From JAMIFV01 sp035906055 (lineage in GTDB: Bacteria > Pseudomonadota > Alphaproteobacteria > Rickettsiales > JABCZZ01): a stretch of 45,322 bases of DNA. The DNA is taken from NCBI GenBank assembly GCA_035906055.1, contig JAMIFV010000050.1, positions 1 to 45,322 of the forward strand. Reading direction: 5' to 3'. Both the position numbers and the translations under genes were made by a program. Below the pieces are notes generated by a model. It saw only the letters and a program-made list of their open reading frames with translations, made no database searches and had not been told where the DNA came from. Position 1 is the first letter of the stretch. The number at the start of each line of letters is the position of its first letter. Of the stretch, positions 1 to 8,838 are shown in pieces.

Positions 1-137
1 ACATATAACAGAGCAGAAAATACCTGATAATGGCTGACATTGCGCGGACGGCCAGCGCGGGAGTAATGCGCGGCAATCAATGGTAATATATGCGCATCAA
101 AAAACGACTCGGATACAGGGTAAAAGCGTGGGTTCAT
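1..137 (-). CDS. IS5-type transposase, N-terminal part, cut by window edge
   Basis: Reading on the minus strand from an ATG at 137, 45 codons stay open to the window edge. The peptide begins MNPRFYPVSE and contains GRPRNVSHYQVFSALLY. That layout, a short leader and then a Gly-Arg-Pro-rich segment leading into an amphipathic helix, is typical of the N-terminus of IS5/IS4-group DDE transposases. The catalytic DDE residues would lie outside the window. The upstream side (138-180) has a weak hairpin (CTCC...GGAG) but I cannot assign a terminal inverted repeat. The stretch 138-291 holds no gene that I can support. The family call rests on a short peptide. Confidence 0.55.
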   Translation of the reverse strand, partial: MNPRFYPVSESFFDAHILPLIAAHYSRAGRPRNVSHYQVFSALLY

Positions 138-291
138 ATGATACACTCCTATCTTGGGAGCACTATCACCTAAATCTTAATAATTAACTAACAGTGTCTA
201 GGGATTCGCTATTGTACCAGTTCGAAGGTGCGCGCCACTTTTTCATCCGCCGGGATGCCGTCTTTTCCGGTGAGTGCCGTGAGCGCTCCGT

Positions 292-1308
292 TCAGTTTTT
301 ATACATCAGCGCGCGTTTTTCCACCAGGTGCCATGAGGCGAACGCGCAGGCGAAGGTGCCAAGCAGGCTCACCAGCATGAACATGCCCATCGGCGCTTTG
401 GCGCCGCCCATGCAATGCAGGGTCAGTTGCTGCACCGGGAATGCGTAGAGGTAAATGCCGTAAGAGAACTCGCCGTACCGGCTTACGCGCGGCAAGAGCG
501 GCAGGCGCAGGAAACCAAAATAGATGACGCTGTAGATCAGGACGGCATCGAGCAGGATGCTGCCCCACTTCACAGGCAGCCCGAGGCTGAACAACATGAT
601 GAGTATGCACCCGGTCAGCAGCCCTATATGGCGCGGGATGAACTCGCGGTACATATAGACCAGTCCGCCGCCGCTGAAGAGGAACCCAAGCCACATGGCC
701 GTGCGCAGCTTTTCCCATTTCATGCCCAACAGGTTTTTCGGCGGGTTGTCGCCGCAGATCGCGTGGGCGACGAGGATGGCAAGACAGCAGCAAAACAATG
801 CCAGCATGACGCGCGGCTGTAATATGCCCAGCATGCCCACCAGCATTATGGCCGCATAGCAGCGCGCCTCATAAGGCATGACCCACAGCGAGCCGTTGAC
901 GGCGCTGTTCGGCAATGTGGAAAATACGCCCGGAAGGTCGGGTTGAAGGTTGAACAGCAGCAGGTTGCGGAAATAACTCCATGTGCGTGAATGCTCATAA
1001 TACTCATCCAGCTTCAGGCTGGTGGCGACGGGGCCTATCAGCAATGCGCTCACGCCAATGGCCAGCACCAGCGCGGGCATGACGCGCAAGAACCGGTTTC
1101 TGAGGAAAGAGAGCGGGGTGCCGTGGCGTTCATAGCTGGCGGTGATGAAATACCCGCTGATGATGAATAATATGGAAATGCCCAGATACTGGAAAGACAG
1201 CGTTTTATCCGGCATGTCCGTGCCGCCGCGCAGGACGTGGCAGTTGCCGTACCACACCAGCAGCACAGCCAGCAGGCGCAGGAAATCGAAATTATTTTCG
1301 TGGGTCAT
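292..1308 (-). CDS. Acyltransferase family 3 (OafA/YrhL-like) membrane protein
   Basis: 338 residues, a normal length for an acyltransferase-3 domain without extra parts. These inner-membrane proteins move acyl groups, often acetyl, onto envelope sugars such as O-antigen or other glycans. The N-terminus has the family layout FDFLRLLAVLLVWYGNCH, in which the His ending the first membrane helix is the expected catalytic residue. About ten hydrophobic segments follow, with a short basic tail. It is transcribed divergently from pmbA, with 46 bp between them. The substrate is unknown. A second family member lies at 32447-33508. Confidence 0.85.
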   Translation of the reverse strand: MTHENNFDFLRLLAVLLVWYGNCHVLRGGTDMPDKTLSFQYLGISILFIISGYFITASYERHGTPLSFLRNRFLRVMPALVLAIGVSALLIGPVATSLKLDEYYEHSRTWSYFRNLLLFNLQPDLPGVFSTLPNSAVNGSLWVMPYEARCYAAIMLVGMLGILQPRVMLALFCCCLAILVAHAICGDNPPKNLLGMKWEKLRTAMWLGFLFSGGGLVYMYREFIPRHIGLLTGCILIMLFSLGLPVKWGSILLDAVLIYSVIYFGFLRLPLLPRVSRYGEFSYGIYLYAFPVQQLTLHCMGGAKAPMGMFMLVSLLGTFACAFASWHLVEKRALMYKN

Positions 1309-1354
1309 ACGCTCTCTCTTTGCCTAATGACTCTAATTCTATTATGCAACAAGT

Positions 1355-2689
1355 ATGGAAGAATCATTAACAAACGCGCAGGAGGCGGTGAAAGCTGCAA
1401 AACTTGCCGGTGCCGATGCGGCGGATGCGTTGTGCTATGCGTCAGCGTCGCTATCGGTTTCCTGCCGTCTGGGCAAGCCCGAAGGCATTGAGCGTTCGGA
1501 AAGCAACGGCATCGGCCTGCGCGTGTTCGTCGGGCAGCGCTCGGCGGCGGTGTCCTCATCCGACATGAGCAAAGACGCATTGCGCGAGATGGCGCAGCGT
1601 GCCGTAGCCATGGCCAGACTTGCTCCTGAAGACCCGTTCAGTGAGCTGGCGCAGGAGGCGTTGCTCGCCAAGGAAACGCCTGATCTGCAAATGTATGATC
1701 CCGTGGAGCCTGACGCCGCTGCCATGCAGCGCTCATGCGCGCTGAGCGAAGAAGTGGCGCGCGGCATGCAAGGCATCACCAATTCCGAAGGGGCAGACGC
1801 TTCCTGGGGCAGCAGCGGGTTCGCGCTTGCCACCAGCAACGGCTTTGCCAGGGGCTATAACTCCACGCAGCATTCGCTTTCCGTCTCCGTGCTGGCGGGG
1901 GAGGGCACGGCGATGGAACGCGACTATGATTATTCCAGCACGCGCTTCGCTGCCGACCTGCGCAGCGCGGAGTCCATTGGCCGGGATGCGGCGAATAAGG
2001 CGCTGGCACGCCTGAACCCGCGCAAGGTGAGCACGCAGCAGGTGCCGGTGATATTCGACCCGCGTGTGTCGCGCCGTTTGATGGGCTCGTTCACCAGCGC
2101 CATCAATGGCAGCTCCATCGCGCGCGGCACCAGCTTCCTGAAAGACGCCATGCACAGGCAGGTATTCAGCGACGCCATTACCATTATGGACGATCCGCAC
2201 CGCCTGCGCGGGCTCGGCTCACGCCCGTTCGACGGCGAAGGCCTGCCCACACGCGCCTGTGAGCTGGTAAAAGGCGGCGTGCTTCTGACATGGCTGCTGG
2301 ATATACGCTCGGCCAGGAAACTGGGGCTTGCGCCCACCGGCCATGCGTCGCGTGGCATCGGTTCGCCGCCTTCGCCTTCCACCAGCAACTGTTACATTCA
2401 GCCGGGCACACAAAGCCCCGCCGCCCTGATGAAGGATATTAGGAACGGGTTCTATGTCACCGACCTTATCGGCATGGGCGTTAACCTCGTCACCGGTGAT
2501 TACAGCCAGGGCGCGTCAGGCTTCTGGATCGAGAACGGCGAGCGCAGCTATCCGGTGAGCGAAGTAACCATCGCAGGCAGGCTGCAGGATATGTTCCGCA
2601 ACATGACGCCCGCCGATGACCTGAAATTCGAATATGCTTCCAATGCGCCTACATTGCGCGTGGAAGGCATGATGGTGGCGGGGCGCTAA
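1355..2689 (+). CDS. pmbA: PmbA/TldE family protein (metalloprotease partner)
   Basis: 444 residues, full length for TldD/PmbA proteins. The C-terminal half carries the family signature around TGHASRGIGSPPSPSTSN, and later GVNLVTGDYSQGASGFWIENG. I see no HExxxH zinc motif, which fits the PmbA/TldE subunit; the zinc site belongs to TldD. TldD and TldE together cleave unfolded peptides and are known for microcin B17 maturation and CcdA turnover. No tldD lies in the window. In many alphaproteobacteria pmbA precedes lipid A/Kdo genes, and here too it leads towards msbA, although two unknown genes intervene. The 3' end overlaps the convergent gene by 4 bp. Confidence 0.9.
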   Translation: MEESLTNAQEAVKAAKLAGADAADALCYASASLSVSCRLGKPEGIERSESNGIGLRVFVGQRSAAVSSSDMSKDALREMAQRAVAMARLAPEDPFSELAQEALLAKETPDLQMYDPVEPDAAAMQRSCALSEEVARGMQGITNSEGADASWGSSGFALATSNGFARGYNSTQHSLSVSVLAGEGTAMERDYDYSSTRFAADLRSAESIGRDAANKALARLNPRKVSTQQVPVIFDPRVSRRLMGSFTSAINGSSIARGTSFLKDAMHRQVFSDAITIMDDPHRLRGLGSRPFDGEGLPTRACELVKGGVLLTWLLDIRSARKLGLAPTGHASRGIGSPPSPSTSNCYIQPGTQSPAALMKDIRNGFYVTDLIGMGVNLVTGDYSQGASGFWIENGERSYPVSEVTIAGRLQDMFRNMTPADDLKFEYASNAPTLRVEGMMVAGR

Positions 2690-3876
2690 CCGCGACCGTT
2701 ATCCCGCTCGCCTTTGCCGTGGAACATCTCCACCGCTTTGTTCAGGATCTCATCGGAAATCGTGGGAGGGGCTGACGCTAAGATTTTTTTGGTAAACCAC
2801 TGTTCCATTTGGTATCTTGCCCAGCTTCGGGTGGGAGTAAGTTCTGCATCCGGGCGATGAAGCCCGGGGTGTAATTTTTTGTGCCTGAGCTCGCGATATC
2901 TGTCCAGATTTGCCTCCATGACCGCTCTACAATGCAGGTTCTTCAGGTCTTCGGGCGCGGGTTTCCATTCTCCCGCATGAATCTGATTTTTGAATTCAGT
3001 CAAGTCTCTGTTGCGATTAAATATATCGGATTCAGGAGCATACGCGTAAAGCCTGCCCTGCCAGTAAGCGTTGGCGTTTACAGGCGTCGCCTCACCACCT
3101 ATCCTGTCATGTGTCCTTTGCGGCCCTGTAACTACATGCGTGGCACCCAGCCTTGTTTCGCTCACGCTGCGCAGACTTTCAGGCGGGCCAAGCTCCAGAT
3201 TCGGCCCGGTGACAGAGCGCAGTATGCTTTCGGCTTCTTCCGCTTCCGGCAAGGTCTGTAATATATTGAGCTGTATATTCTGGCCGCGAGTAACAGCCCT
3301 GGCAATCATTACCTTGCCCTTATTTGTATCTACACGGAACGTGAAGCTAGTAATGCCATTCTGGATACTCTCCCTGACGGATATTTCCTGCCCGTTTTGG
3401 GCAAAGTGGTTCTTTACCCTGTCCCTGAATTCGGCAAATTGCCGCTGCGTAATAAAATGGGCTGAAGGGGCGGCAGGTATATTTCGCAGCGTTTCGAGCA
3501 GAATATTGTCCATAGCTTCAAGATGTACACTTTTGTAGAGTTTGAACTCTATCTGCGCATCGTTGAGGTCAGGGTATTTTTGGTCTTTGGGCGATTTGAG
3601 TACGGCTTCGGCTATTTTTTGGCTGCGTAGATTCAGTGTGCCATCGACAACGCTGGCCAGACGAAGTTCCAGCTTGCCTTTGTTGGGTTGGATATCCAGA
3701 TATTGTCCGTCCAAGAGGTGATTGTTATTGAATTGGTCAAGGCGAAGGATGCCCTGTGTTTGAAAATACTTGATGATCCGCCGTATGGCGGTCTTGAATT
3801 GTTTTGGGTAGCCCACCGATACGATGACGTTATCCGCCCAGAGTTCCCCCGCCCCATTGCCATTGCCGATTCCCAT
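2686..3876 (-). CDS. Unknown protein with repeated module, 396 aa
   Basis: I do not recognise this protein. It has no signal peptide and no membrane segment. It seems to contain at least two copies of a module that starts with an aromatic/basic helix and a Gly: FKTAIRRIIKYFQTQG near residue 26 and FAEFRDRVKNHFAQNG near residue 148. The first copy ends with an AMDNILLETLRN segment. The neighbouring upstream gene carries the same pattern, so the two are probably paralogues. The gene lies 9 bp after that neighbour and is probably co-transcribed with it. It overlaps the 3' end of pmbA by 4 bp. An ATG start at 3876 gives a Gly/Asn-rich N-terminus. Confidence 0.7.
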   Translation of the reverse strand: MGIGNGNGAGELWADNVIVSVGYPKQFKTAIRRIIKYFQTQGILRLDQFNNNHLLDGQYLDIQPNKGKLELRLASVVDGTLNLRSQKIAEAVLKSPKDQKYPDLNDAQIEFKLYKSVHLEAMDNILLETLRNIPAAPSAHFITQRQFAEFRDRVKNHFAQNGQEISVRESIQNGITSFTFRVDTNKGKVMIARAVTRGQNIQLNILQTLPEAEEAESILRSVTGPNLELGPPESLRSVSETRLGATHVVTGPQRTHDRIGGEATPVNANAYWQGRLYAYAPESDIFNRNRDLTEFKNQIHAGEWKPAPEDLKNLHCRAVMEANLDRYRELRHKKLHPGLHRPDAELTPTRSWARYQMEQWFTKKILASAPPTISDEILNKAVEMFHGKGERDNGRG

Positions 3877-3885
3877 AACGCTTAT

Positions 3886-5004
3886 CTATCTGGCAGGGGT
3901 GCCTGCTCCCCTGCTTGAAATTTCGGCAAGGTAACGCGCGACCTGACTGCCCGAACGTCTTGGCGTGTGCGTGTGAAGCGGTGGCGGTGAAATACCCGGG
4001 TCTATCACAGTCGGGTCTCCTTCCTGCTCAGCGGCATTAACTATGGGGGTGCTTCTTTCTTTGTGCAGCCGCAATGCCGCGAACTCTTCGCCATGAGCGG
4101 TGTGTTGCGGTTCATCCGAAAGCAGATGCTGGATAGCGCCGGAGAATCTCTGTTCTATGGTTCTGTCCGGGTTCGTTATGGTCGATTGTTTAGCCTGCAG
4201 GGCGATTTGGCGCAGTGCAGCAAAATCTTCATGCGTGCCGTTAAGTGCAACGGTTATATATTTTCCACGTACCGTGGCGGTGGCGCAGGGCAGCGATTTA
4301 TCCTCATCCGGGCACTTCCCGGTGGAAAATTTCCATTGTACGTTACTTGCAGGCGATGCGGATTCGCGCGACAGCGCTACGATAAGTTTCTCATTATCTG
4401 TGACAGGCATGCCGCTACGGTAAAGCGCCATGTCCTTTGCCTCGAAATGGTCGGCAATGCCGGTGAGCAGTGCCGCAAGCTGCGCTTTGCCCTGCAAGCG
4501 AAACACATGCATATTTTTGGGCTTCTTCTGGGTTTCCAGTACTATCTGTTGAACTTCCCTGAAGCTGCCGGATTTCTTATCCAGCACTATTTCAGCGTAT
4601 TTGTTACCGGGATATACTTTCGCAATAGCATCCGTCACTGGTACGGGCATTTGCGATTCGTTGCCTGCATGCACAGACTGGATCACGTAATGTTTCCGGT
4701 CCGTGTCACCATTGGGGTTGAGTTCGAAGAATTCAAGGTGATTTGGTGACGGGTGCTGTGTGCTGATGGGATATTTTTTATTTAGCACCCGGTCATCAAC
4801 ATCGAACCCCTTATCTTCAAAATGCTTCAGTAATTTTTCACGGAAACGTTGAAACTGACCGTCGAGGGCGAGTGTGTAACGTATCGTGTCTTCGGTCTCA
4901 TGAGGATGGGCGACACGTTCACGCTTGACCGGCGGGAAGATGCCGGGTGTTGTTTTTACGTGACTGAATCCGTCGGCATATTTCATGGAAGGCAGCACCA
5001 ACAT
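3886..5004 (-). CDS. Unknown protein with repeated module, 372 aa
   Basis: No recognised family. It is predicted soluble and starts with ATG at 5004, with a second possible ATG at 4986. Two module-like units are visible. One starts at FQRFREKLLKHFEDKG (about residue 51) and ends in FREVQQIVLET. The other has LLTGIADHFEAKDM and ends in FAALRQIALQAKQ. The same head (F..FR....HF...G) and tail (..I.LET) appear in the downstream 396-aa protein, so I infer duplication of a roughly 115-residue domain. A TATAAA-like -10 lies 14 nt upstream of the start. It is first in a two-gene minus-strand unit placed between pmbA and msbA. Function unknown. Confidence 0.7.
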   Translation of the reverse strand: MLVLPSMKYADGFSHVKTTPGIFPPVKRERVAHPHETEDTIRYTLALDGQFQRFREKLLKHFEDKGFDVDDRVLNKKYPISTQHPSPNHLEFFELNPNGDTDRKHYVIQSVHAGNESQMPVPVTDAIAKVYPGNKYAEIVLDKKSGSFREVQQIVLETQKKPKNMHVFRLQGKAQLAALLTGIADHFEAKDMALYRSGMPVTDNEKLIVALSRESASPASNVQWKFSTGKCPDEDKSLPCATATVRGKYITVALNGTHEDFAALRQIALQAKQSTITNPDRTIEQRFSGAIQHLLSDEPQHTAHGEEFAALRLHKERSTPIVNAAEQEGDPTVIDPGISPPPLHTHTPRRSGSQVARYLAEISSRGAGTPAR

Positions 5005-5129
5005 AACATTGAATTATTTTATATGTTACCTGTACTTCTGCCAAAATCCCATCCCTCAAATATGAAACTTCTGTTACAAACTTAAGCTGCTGGCTTTTGA
5101 GAAATTTTGCCGTTATTACTGTCTGCGTT
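5005..5129. promoter_or_regulatory. Divergent promoter region
   Basis: AT-rich 125-bp gap between two divergently oriented genes. On the minus strand a TATAAA hexamer (5023-5018) is placed as the -10 for the 372-aa unknown gene. No convincing plus-strand promoter for msbA was found by eye. Confidence 0.4.
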
Positions 5130-6902
5130 ATGAAGGATATGCCAGCCACAGCCCCCGGACAGGATACGAAAACGCTGCTTAAGCGGCTGTATCGCCTGTA
5201 TTTACGCCGACACACCCCCATGGTGGTGCTGGCGGTGGTGTGCATGCTGCTGGTGGCGGCTGCAACGGCGGCCAACGCATGGATGATGCAGCCGGTGCTC
5301 GACGAGGTATTCCTCAAGAAAGACAGGGACATGCTGTTCTATGTGCCCGTGGCGGTGTTCTCCATCGGCGTCCTCAGCGCCATAGCGTCGTACGGGCAGA
5401 CGGTCATCATGCGCAATGTCGGCCAGCGCATCATCGCCGATATGCAGATAGACATGTTCGCCCATATGATGCATGCCGACCTCGCCATGTTCCACGATCA
5501 GGCGTCGGGCAGGCTCATCTCGCGCTTTACCAATGACATCATGCTCATGCGCGGTGCGGTTTCCAACGTGCTCACCGGCATCGCCAAGGATCTGTTCACC
5601 ATGGTGTTCCTCGTGGCGCTGATGTTCTACCAGAGCCTGCCGCTGGCCATCATCGCGTTCCTCGTATTCCCGGTTGCGGTGCTGCCCGTGCTGCGGCTTG
5701 GGCGCAGGATGAGGAAGATTTCCGACGGCACGCAACACCAGCTCGGCCAGTTCTCAGCGCAGCTTGATGAAACGTTTCAGGGGGTGCGCATCGTCAAGGC
5801 CTGCGGGCAGGAAGACTATGAGATAGGCCGCGCGCGCGGCACGATCGAAAAACTCTATGCGCTCTATTTCAAGGCGTCGCGCGTACAGGCGCTTTCCTCG
5901 CCCATCATGGAACTGCTGACCGGCGCCGCCATTGCCACCGTCATCTGGTATGGCGGCTATAACGTGCTGCAGGGAGAAACGACTCCGGGCGCGTTCTTTT
6001 CGTTCGTTGCCGCGATGATCATGGCGTATAAACCCGCCAAGACGCTGGCGACCCTCAATAACAATCTGCAGGAAGGCATGGCCGCCGCCAGCCGGTTCTT
6101 CCACGTGATCGACCTTGAGCCTGCCATCAGGAACCGTGAAGGAGCCCAGCCCCTCAAGGTGAGTGAAGGCGGCATACGTTTCGACCGCGCATCCTTCCGT
6201 TACGCGCCGGGCGCGGGCGGCATTGAAGACATCACCCTCACTGTGCCCGCCGGTAAGACCGTGGCGCTGGTGGGACAGTCCGGCGGCGGCAAGTCCACGC
6301 TGGTGAACCTGCTGCTGCGCTTTTACGATGTGCAGTCGGGCGCCGTCACCGTGGACGGGCAGGATATCCGCGACGTAACGCTCGCTTCGCTGCGCGGTTC
6401 CATGTCGCTGGTCAGCCAGGAGATAGTCTTGTTCGACGATACCGTGCGCGCCAATATCGCCTATGGCCGCATGGACGCAAGCGAGGCGGACATTACCCGC
6501 GCAGCGGAAATGGCGGCGGCGGATACCTTCATCCGCGAACTGCCGCAGGGCTATGACACAATCATTGGCCCGCACGGCGTGAAACTCTCCGGCGGCCAGC
6601 GCCAGCGCTTAGCCATCGCGCGCGCCATGCTGCGCAACGCGCCCATCCTGTTGCTTGATGAAGCGACCTCGTCGCTCGACAATACGTCCGAACGCCTGGT
6701 GCAGCAGGCGCTGGAGCGCCTCATGCAGGGGCGCACCACGCTGGTGGTGGCGCACAGGCTTTCCACCATCCGCAATGCCGATATCATCTATGTGCTGGAA
6801 AAAGGCAAGGTGGTGGAGTCCGGCACGCATGACGAACTGATGCGCCGTCACGGCGGCTATCACACGCTGTACGCAACAGCGGAAAACCACGCTCTCGTTT
6901 AG
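5130..6902 (+). CDS. msbA: Lipid A/ABC exporter MsbA-like
   Basis: A half-size ABC exporter of about 590 residues: a membrane domain with about six helices (residues ~30-310), then an ATPase domain. Visible motifs are Walker A GQSGGGKST (about 382-390), signature LSGGQRQRL (about 487), Walker B ILLLDEATSSLD, and the H-loop VVAHRLST. In the MsbA family such homodimers flip lipid A-core across the inner membrane, and the lipid A/Kdo genes that follow support that role. An upstream in-frame TTG (5097) exists. I chose ATG 5130; ATG 5139 is also possible. The next gene starts 6 bp later. Confidence 0.87.
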   Translation: MKDMPATAPGQDTKTLLKRLYRLYLRRHTPMVVLAVVCMLLVAAATAANAWMMQPVLDEVFLKKDRDMLFYVPVAVFSIGVLSAIASYGQTVIMRNVGQRIIADMQIDMFAHMMHADLAMFHDQASGRLISRFTNDIMLMRGAVSNVLTGIAKDLFTMVFLVALMFYQSLPLAIIAFLVFPVAVLPVLRLGRRMRKISDGTQHQLGQFSAQLDETFQGVRIVKACGQEDYEIGRARGTIEKLYALYFKASRVQALSSPIMELLTGAAIATVIWYGGYNVLQGETTPGAFFSFVAAMIMAYKPAKTLATLNNNLQEGMAAASRFFHVIDLEPAIRNREGAQPLKVSEGGIRFDRASFRYAPGAGGIEDITLTVPAGKTVALVGQSGGGKSTLVNLLLRFYDVQSGAVTVDGQDIRDVTLASLRGSMSLVSQEIVLFDDTVRANIAYGRMDASEADITRAAEMAAADTFIRELPQGYDTIIGPHGVKLSGGQRQRLAIARAMLRNAPILLLDEATSSLDNTSERLVQQALERLMQGRTTLVVAHRLSTIRNADIIYVLEKGKVVESGTHDELMRRHGGYHTLYATAENHALV

Positions 6903-6908
6903 GCTCGC

Positions 6909-7562
6909 ATGAAGAAGCTGTTCAAACGTGTGACCAAAAGCGCTGCGTTCCATGCGGTAATGGTGTGGCTTGCCGCGCAGTACATCCGCCTTGTGCATTA
7001 CACCAGCCGCAAACGCCTTGACGTGCATGACTCGGCGAAGCCCTACGTGAACGGCGATAGCCCGTTCGTGATAGCTTTCTGGCACGGGCGGCTGCTCATG
7101 ATGCCGATGCTCTGCCCGCCGAAGCGCAGGATGAACGTGCTGATTTCCACCCACCGCGACGGCGAGATGATCGCGCAGACCATGCACCGCTTCAATTTCC
7201 ACACCATACGCGGTTCCACCTCGCGCGGTGGCGTGGCTGCGGCCATTAACGCCATACGCGCGCTGAAAGACGGCCAGAATGTCAGCATCACGCCCGACGG
7301 GCCGCGCGGCCCCGCCATGAAGGTGCAGGGCGGCATTGTTACGGTGGCGCACAAAGCGAACGTGCCCATCATCCCCATGACGTTCAGCTCCACGCGCCAC
7401 AGACGCGCGCGCAGCTGGGATCGTTTTATGGTAGCCCTTCCGTTCGGTACTATCTATTATAGGGTAGGCGCTGCCATGTGGAATCCCACGCCGGAGGAAC
7501 TGGAAGCGGCCATGGTGGCACAAACAGAGGAAGCGGACCGCAATGTACGGATTGTATCGTAA
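6909..7562 (+). CDS. DUF374 lysophospholipid acyltransferase-like protein
   Basis: 217 residues matching the DUF374 family in the LPLAT superfamily. An N-terminal hydrophobic helix is followed by FWHGRLLMMP, then STHRDGE, which is the region of the catalytic His-x4-Asp-type motif, and later TPDGPRGPAMKVQGG. DUF374 genes commonly lie next to waaA and lpxK in alphaproteobacteria and are thought to acylate lipid A or a related lipid at the inner membrane; the exact substrate is not established. It sits 6 bp after msbA and overlaps waaA by 20 bp, so it belongs to one operon. Confidence 0.85.
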   Translation: MKKLFKRVTKSAAFHAVMVWLAAQYIRLVHYTSRKRLDVHDSAKPYVNGDSPFVIAFWHGRLLMMPMLCPPKRRMNVLISTHRDGEMIAQTMHRFNFHTIRGSTSRGGVAAAINAIRALKDGQNVSITPDGPRGPAMKVQGGIVTVAHKANVPIIPMTFSSTRHRRARSWDRFMVALPFGTIYYRVGAAMWNPTPEELEAAMVAQTEEADRNVRIVS

Positions 7563-8793
7563 TGTAACTTACCTGGCGTCGCCCTTCATTCCGTTGTGGC
7601 TCAGCAGGCGCTGCAAACAAGGCAAGGAAGACGCGAACAGGCTGCAGGAGCGTTTCGGCCACCCGTCGCTGTCGCGACCGGACGGCAGGCTGGTATGGAT
7701 ACATGCGGCAAGCGTCGGGGAATCCAACGCGGCGATGCCGCTGTTGCGTAAGCTGGTGGAAACCTATCCCACGCTGCATGTGCTGATCACCACGGGGACG
7801 GTATCGTCAGCGGAACTGCTCAAAAACAGACTCCCCAAACGTGTGTTCCACCAGTTCGTGCCGGTGGACATGCCGCGCGCGGTGAAGCGCTTCATGCGTC
7901 ACTGGCACCCGGATGTGGCCATATTCATCGACTCCGAGTTCTGGCCAAACCTCATCATGGAAACGGCGGCAACCGGTGCGGTGATGGGGCTGGTAAACGC
8001 GCGCGTGTCGCTGGCGTCTTTCCGGAAATGGAAGAAAGCAAAGCCGCTGGCCGCCGCCATGCTGCGTAAGTTCCGCTTTTGTTCCGCGCAGAGCAGGCAC
8101 GATGTTGAAAGGCTCATGGGGCTGGGCATGGGGCAGGTAACGCATACGGGCAACCTGAAATATGATGTGCCCGCGCCGGACTGTAACATGGACGAACTCG
8201 AACAAATGAAACGCGCCATAGATGGTCGTCCGGTGTGGGTTGCGGCGAGCACGCATCCCGGCGAGGAAGAGCTGATAGGGGAGGCGCATGTAACGCTCAA
8301 GAAAAAATTCCCGAACCTGCTGACTATTATCGTGCCGCGCCATTCGGTGCGTGGCGACGAGATAGCGGGCAAACTGGGCGGGTTCAGCGTGGCCCGCCGT
8401 TCGCACCAGCAGGCGATCACCGGGAATACCGAGATTTATCTGGTGGATACCATGGGTGAACTGGGGTTGTTCTATCGCCTCGCGCAGGCGGCGTTCATCG
8501 GCGGGTCGCTGGTGGACCATGGCGGGCAGAACCCGCTGGAGGCCGCTATGCTCGGCTGTCCCACCGTCATGGGGAAGTATATGTTCAATTTCGCCAGCAT
8601 TGCCCGGCATATGGAACATAAAGAAGCCTGCCTGCGCGTGACCGACCATGTCATGCTTGCCGGTGCGATGGGGCGGTTGCTGGAGAGTGAATCCCTGCGT
8701 AACCGTATCGCGCAGGCGGCGCAGGCGCACGCAAAGAGCAGGGCGGGCACCCTTAAGGTGATCATGGATATTCTGCAGCCACATCTTGCGTGA
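7543..8793 (+). CDS. waaA: 3-deoxy-D-manno-octulosonic acid (Kdo) transferase
   Basis: 416 residues, usual length for WaaA/KdtA. This membrane-associated GT-B (GT30) enzyme transfers Kdo from CMP-Kdo to lipid IVA. Visible family marks are an N-terminal hydrophobic anchor, WIHAASVGE with the catalytic Glu near residue 60, SEFWPNL, a VPRH segment, and near the C-terminus GGSLVDHGGQNPLEAA for nucleotide binding. Translation starts inside the end of the DUF374 gene, which suggests coupling. Whether it adds one or two Kdo residues cannot be seen. lpxK follows after 45 bp. Confidence 0.95.
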   Translation: MYGLYRNVTYLASPFIPLWLSRRCKQGKEDANRLQERFGHPSLSRPDGRLVWIHAASVGESNAAMPLLRKLVETYPTLHVLITTGTVSSAELLKNRLPKRVFHQFVPVDMPRAVKRFMRHWHPDVAIFIDSEFWPNLIMETAATGAVMGLVNARVSLASFRKWKKAKPLAAAMLRKFRFCSAQSRHDVERLMGLGMGQVTHTGNLKYDVPAPDCNMDELEQMKRAIDGRPVWVAASTHPGEEELIGEAHVTLKKKFPNLLTIIVPRHSVRGDEIAGKLGGFSVARRSHQQAITGNTEIYLVDTMGELGLFYRLAQAAFIGGSLVDHGGQNPLEAAMLGCPTVMGKYMFNFASIARHMEHKEACLRVTDHVMLAGAMGRLLESESLRNRIAQAAQAHAKSRAGTLKVIMDILQPHLA

Positions 8794-8838
8794 TGCCCGC
8801 AAGCTATGTAGAGAATAGACCTACACCGGTTAGGTACT

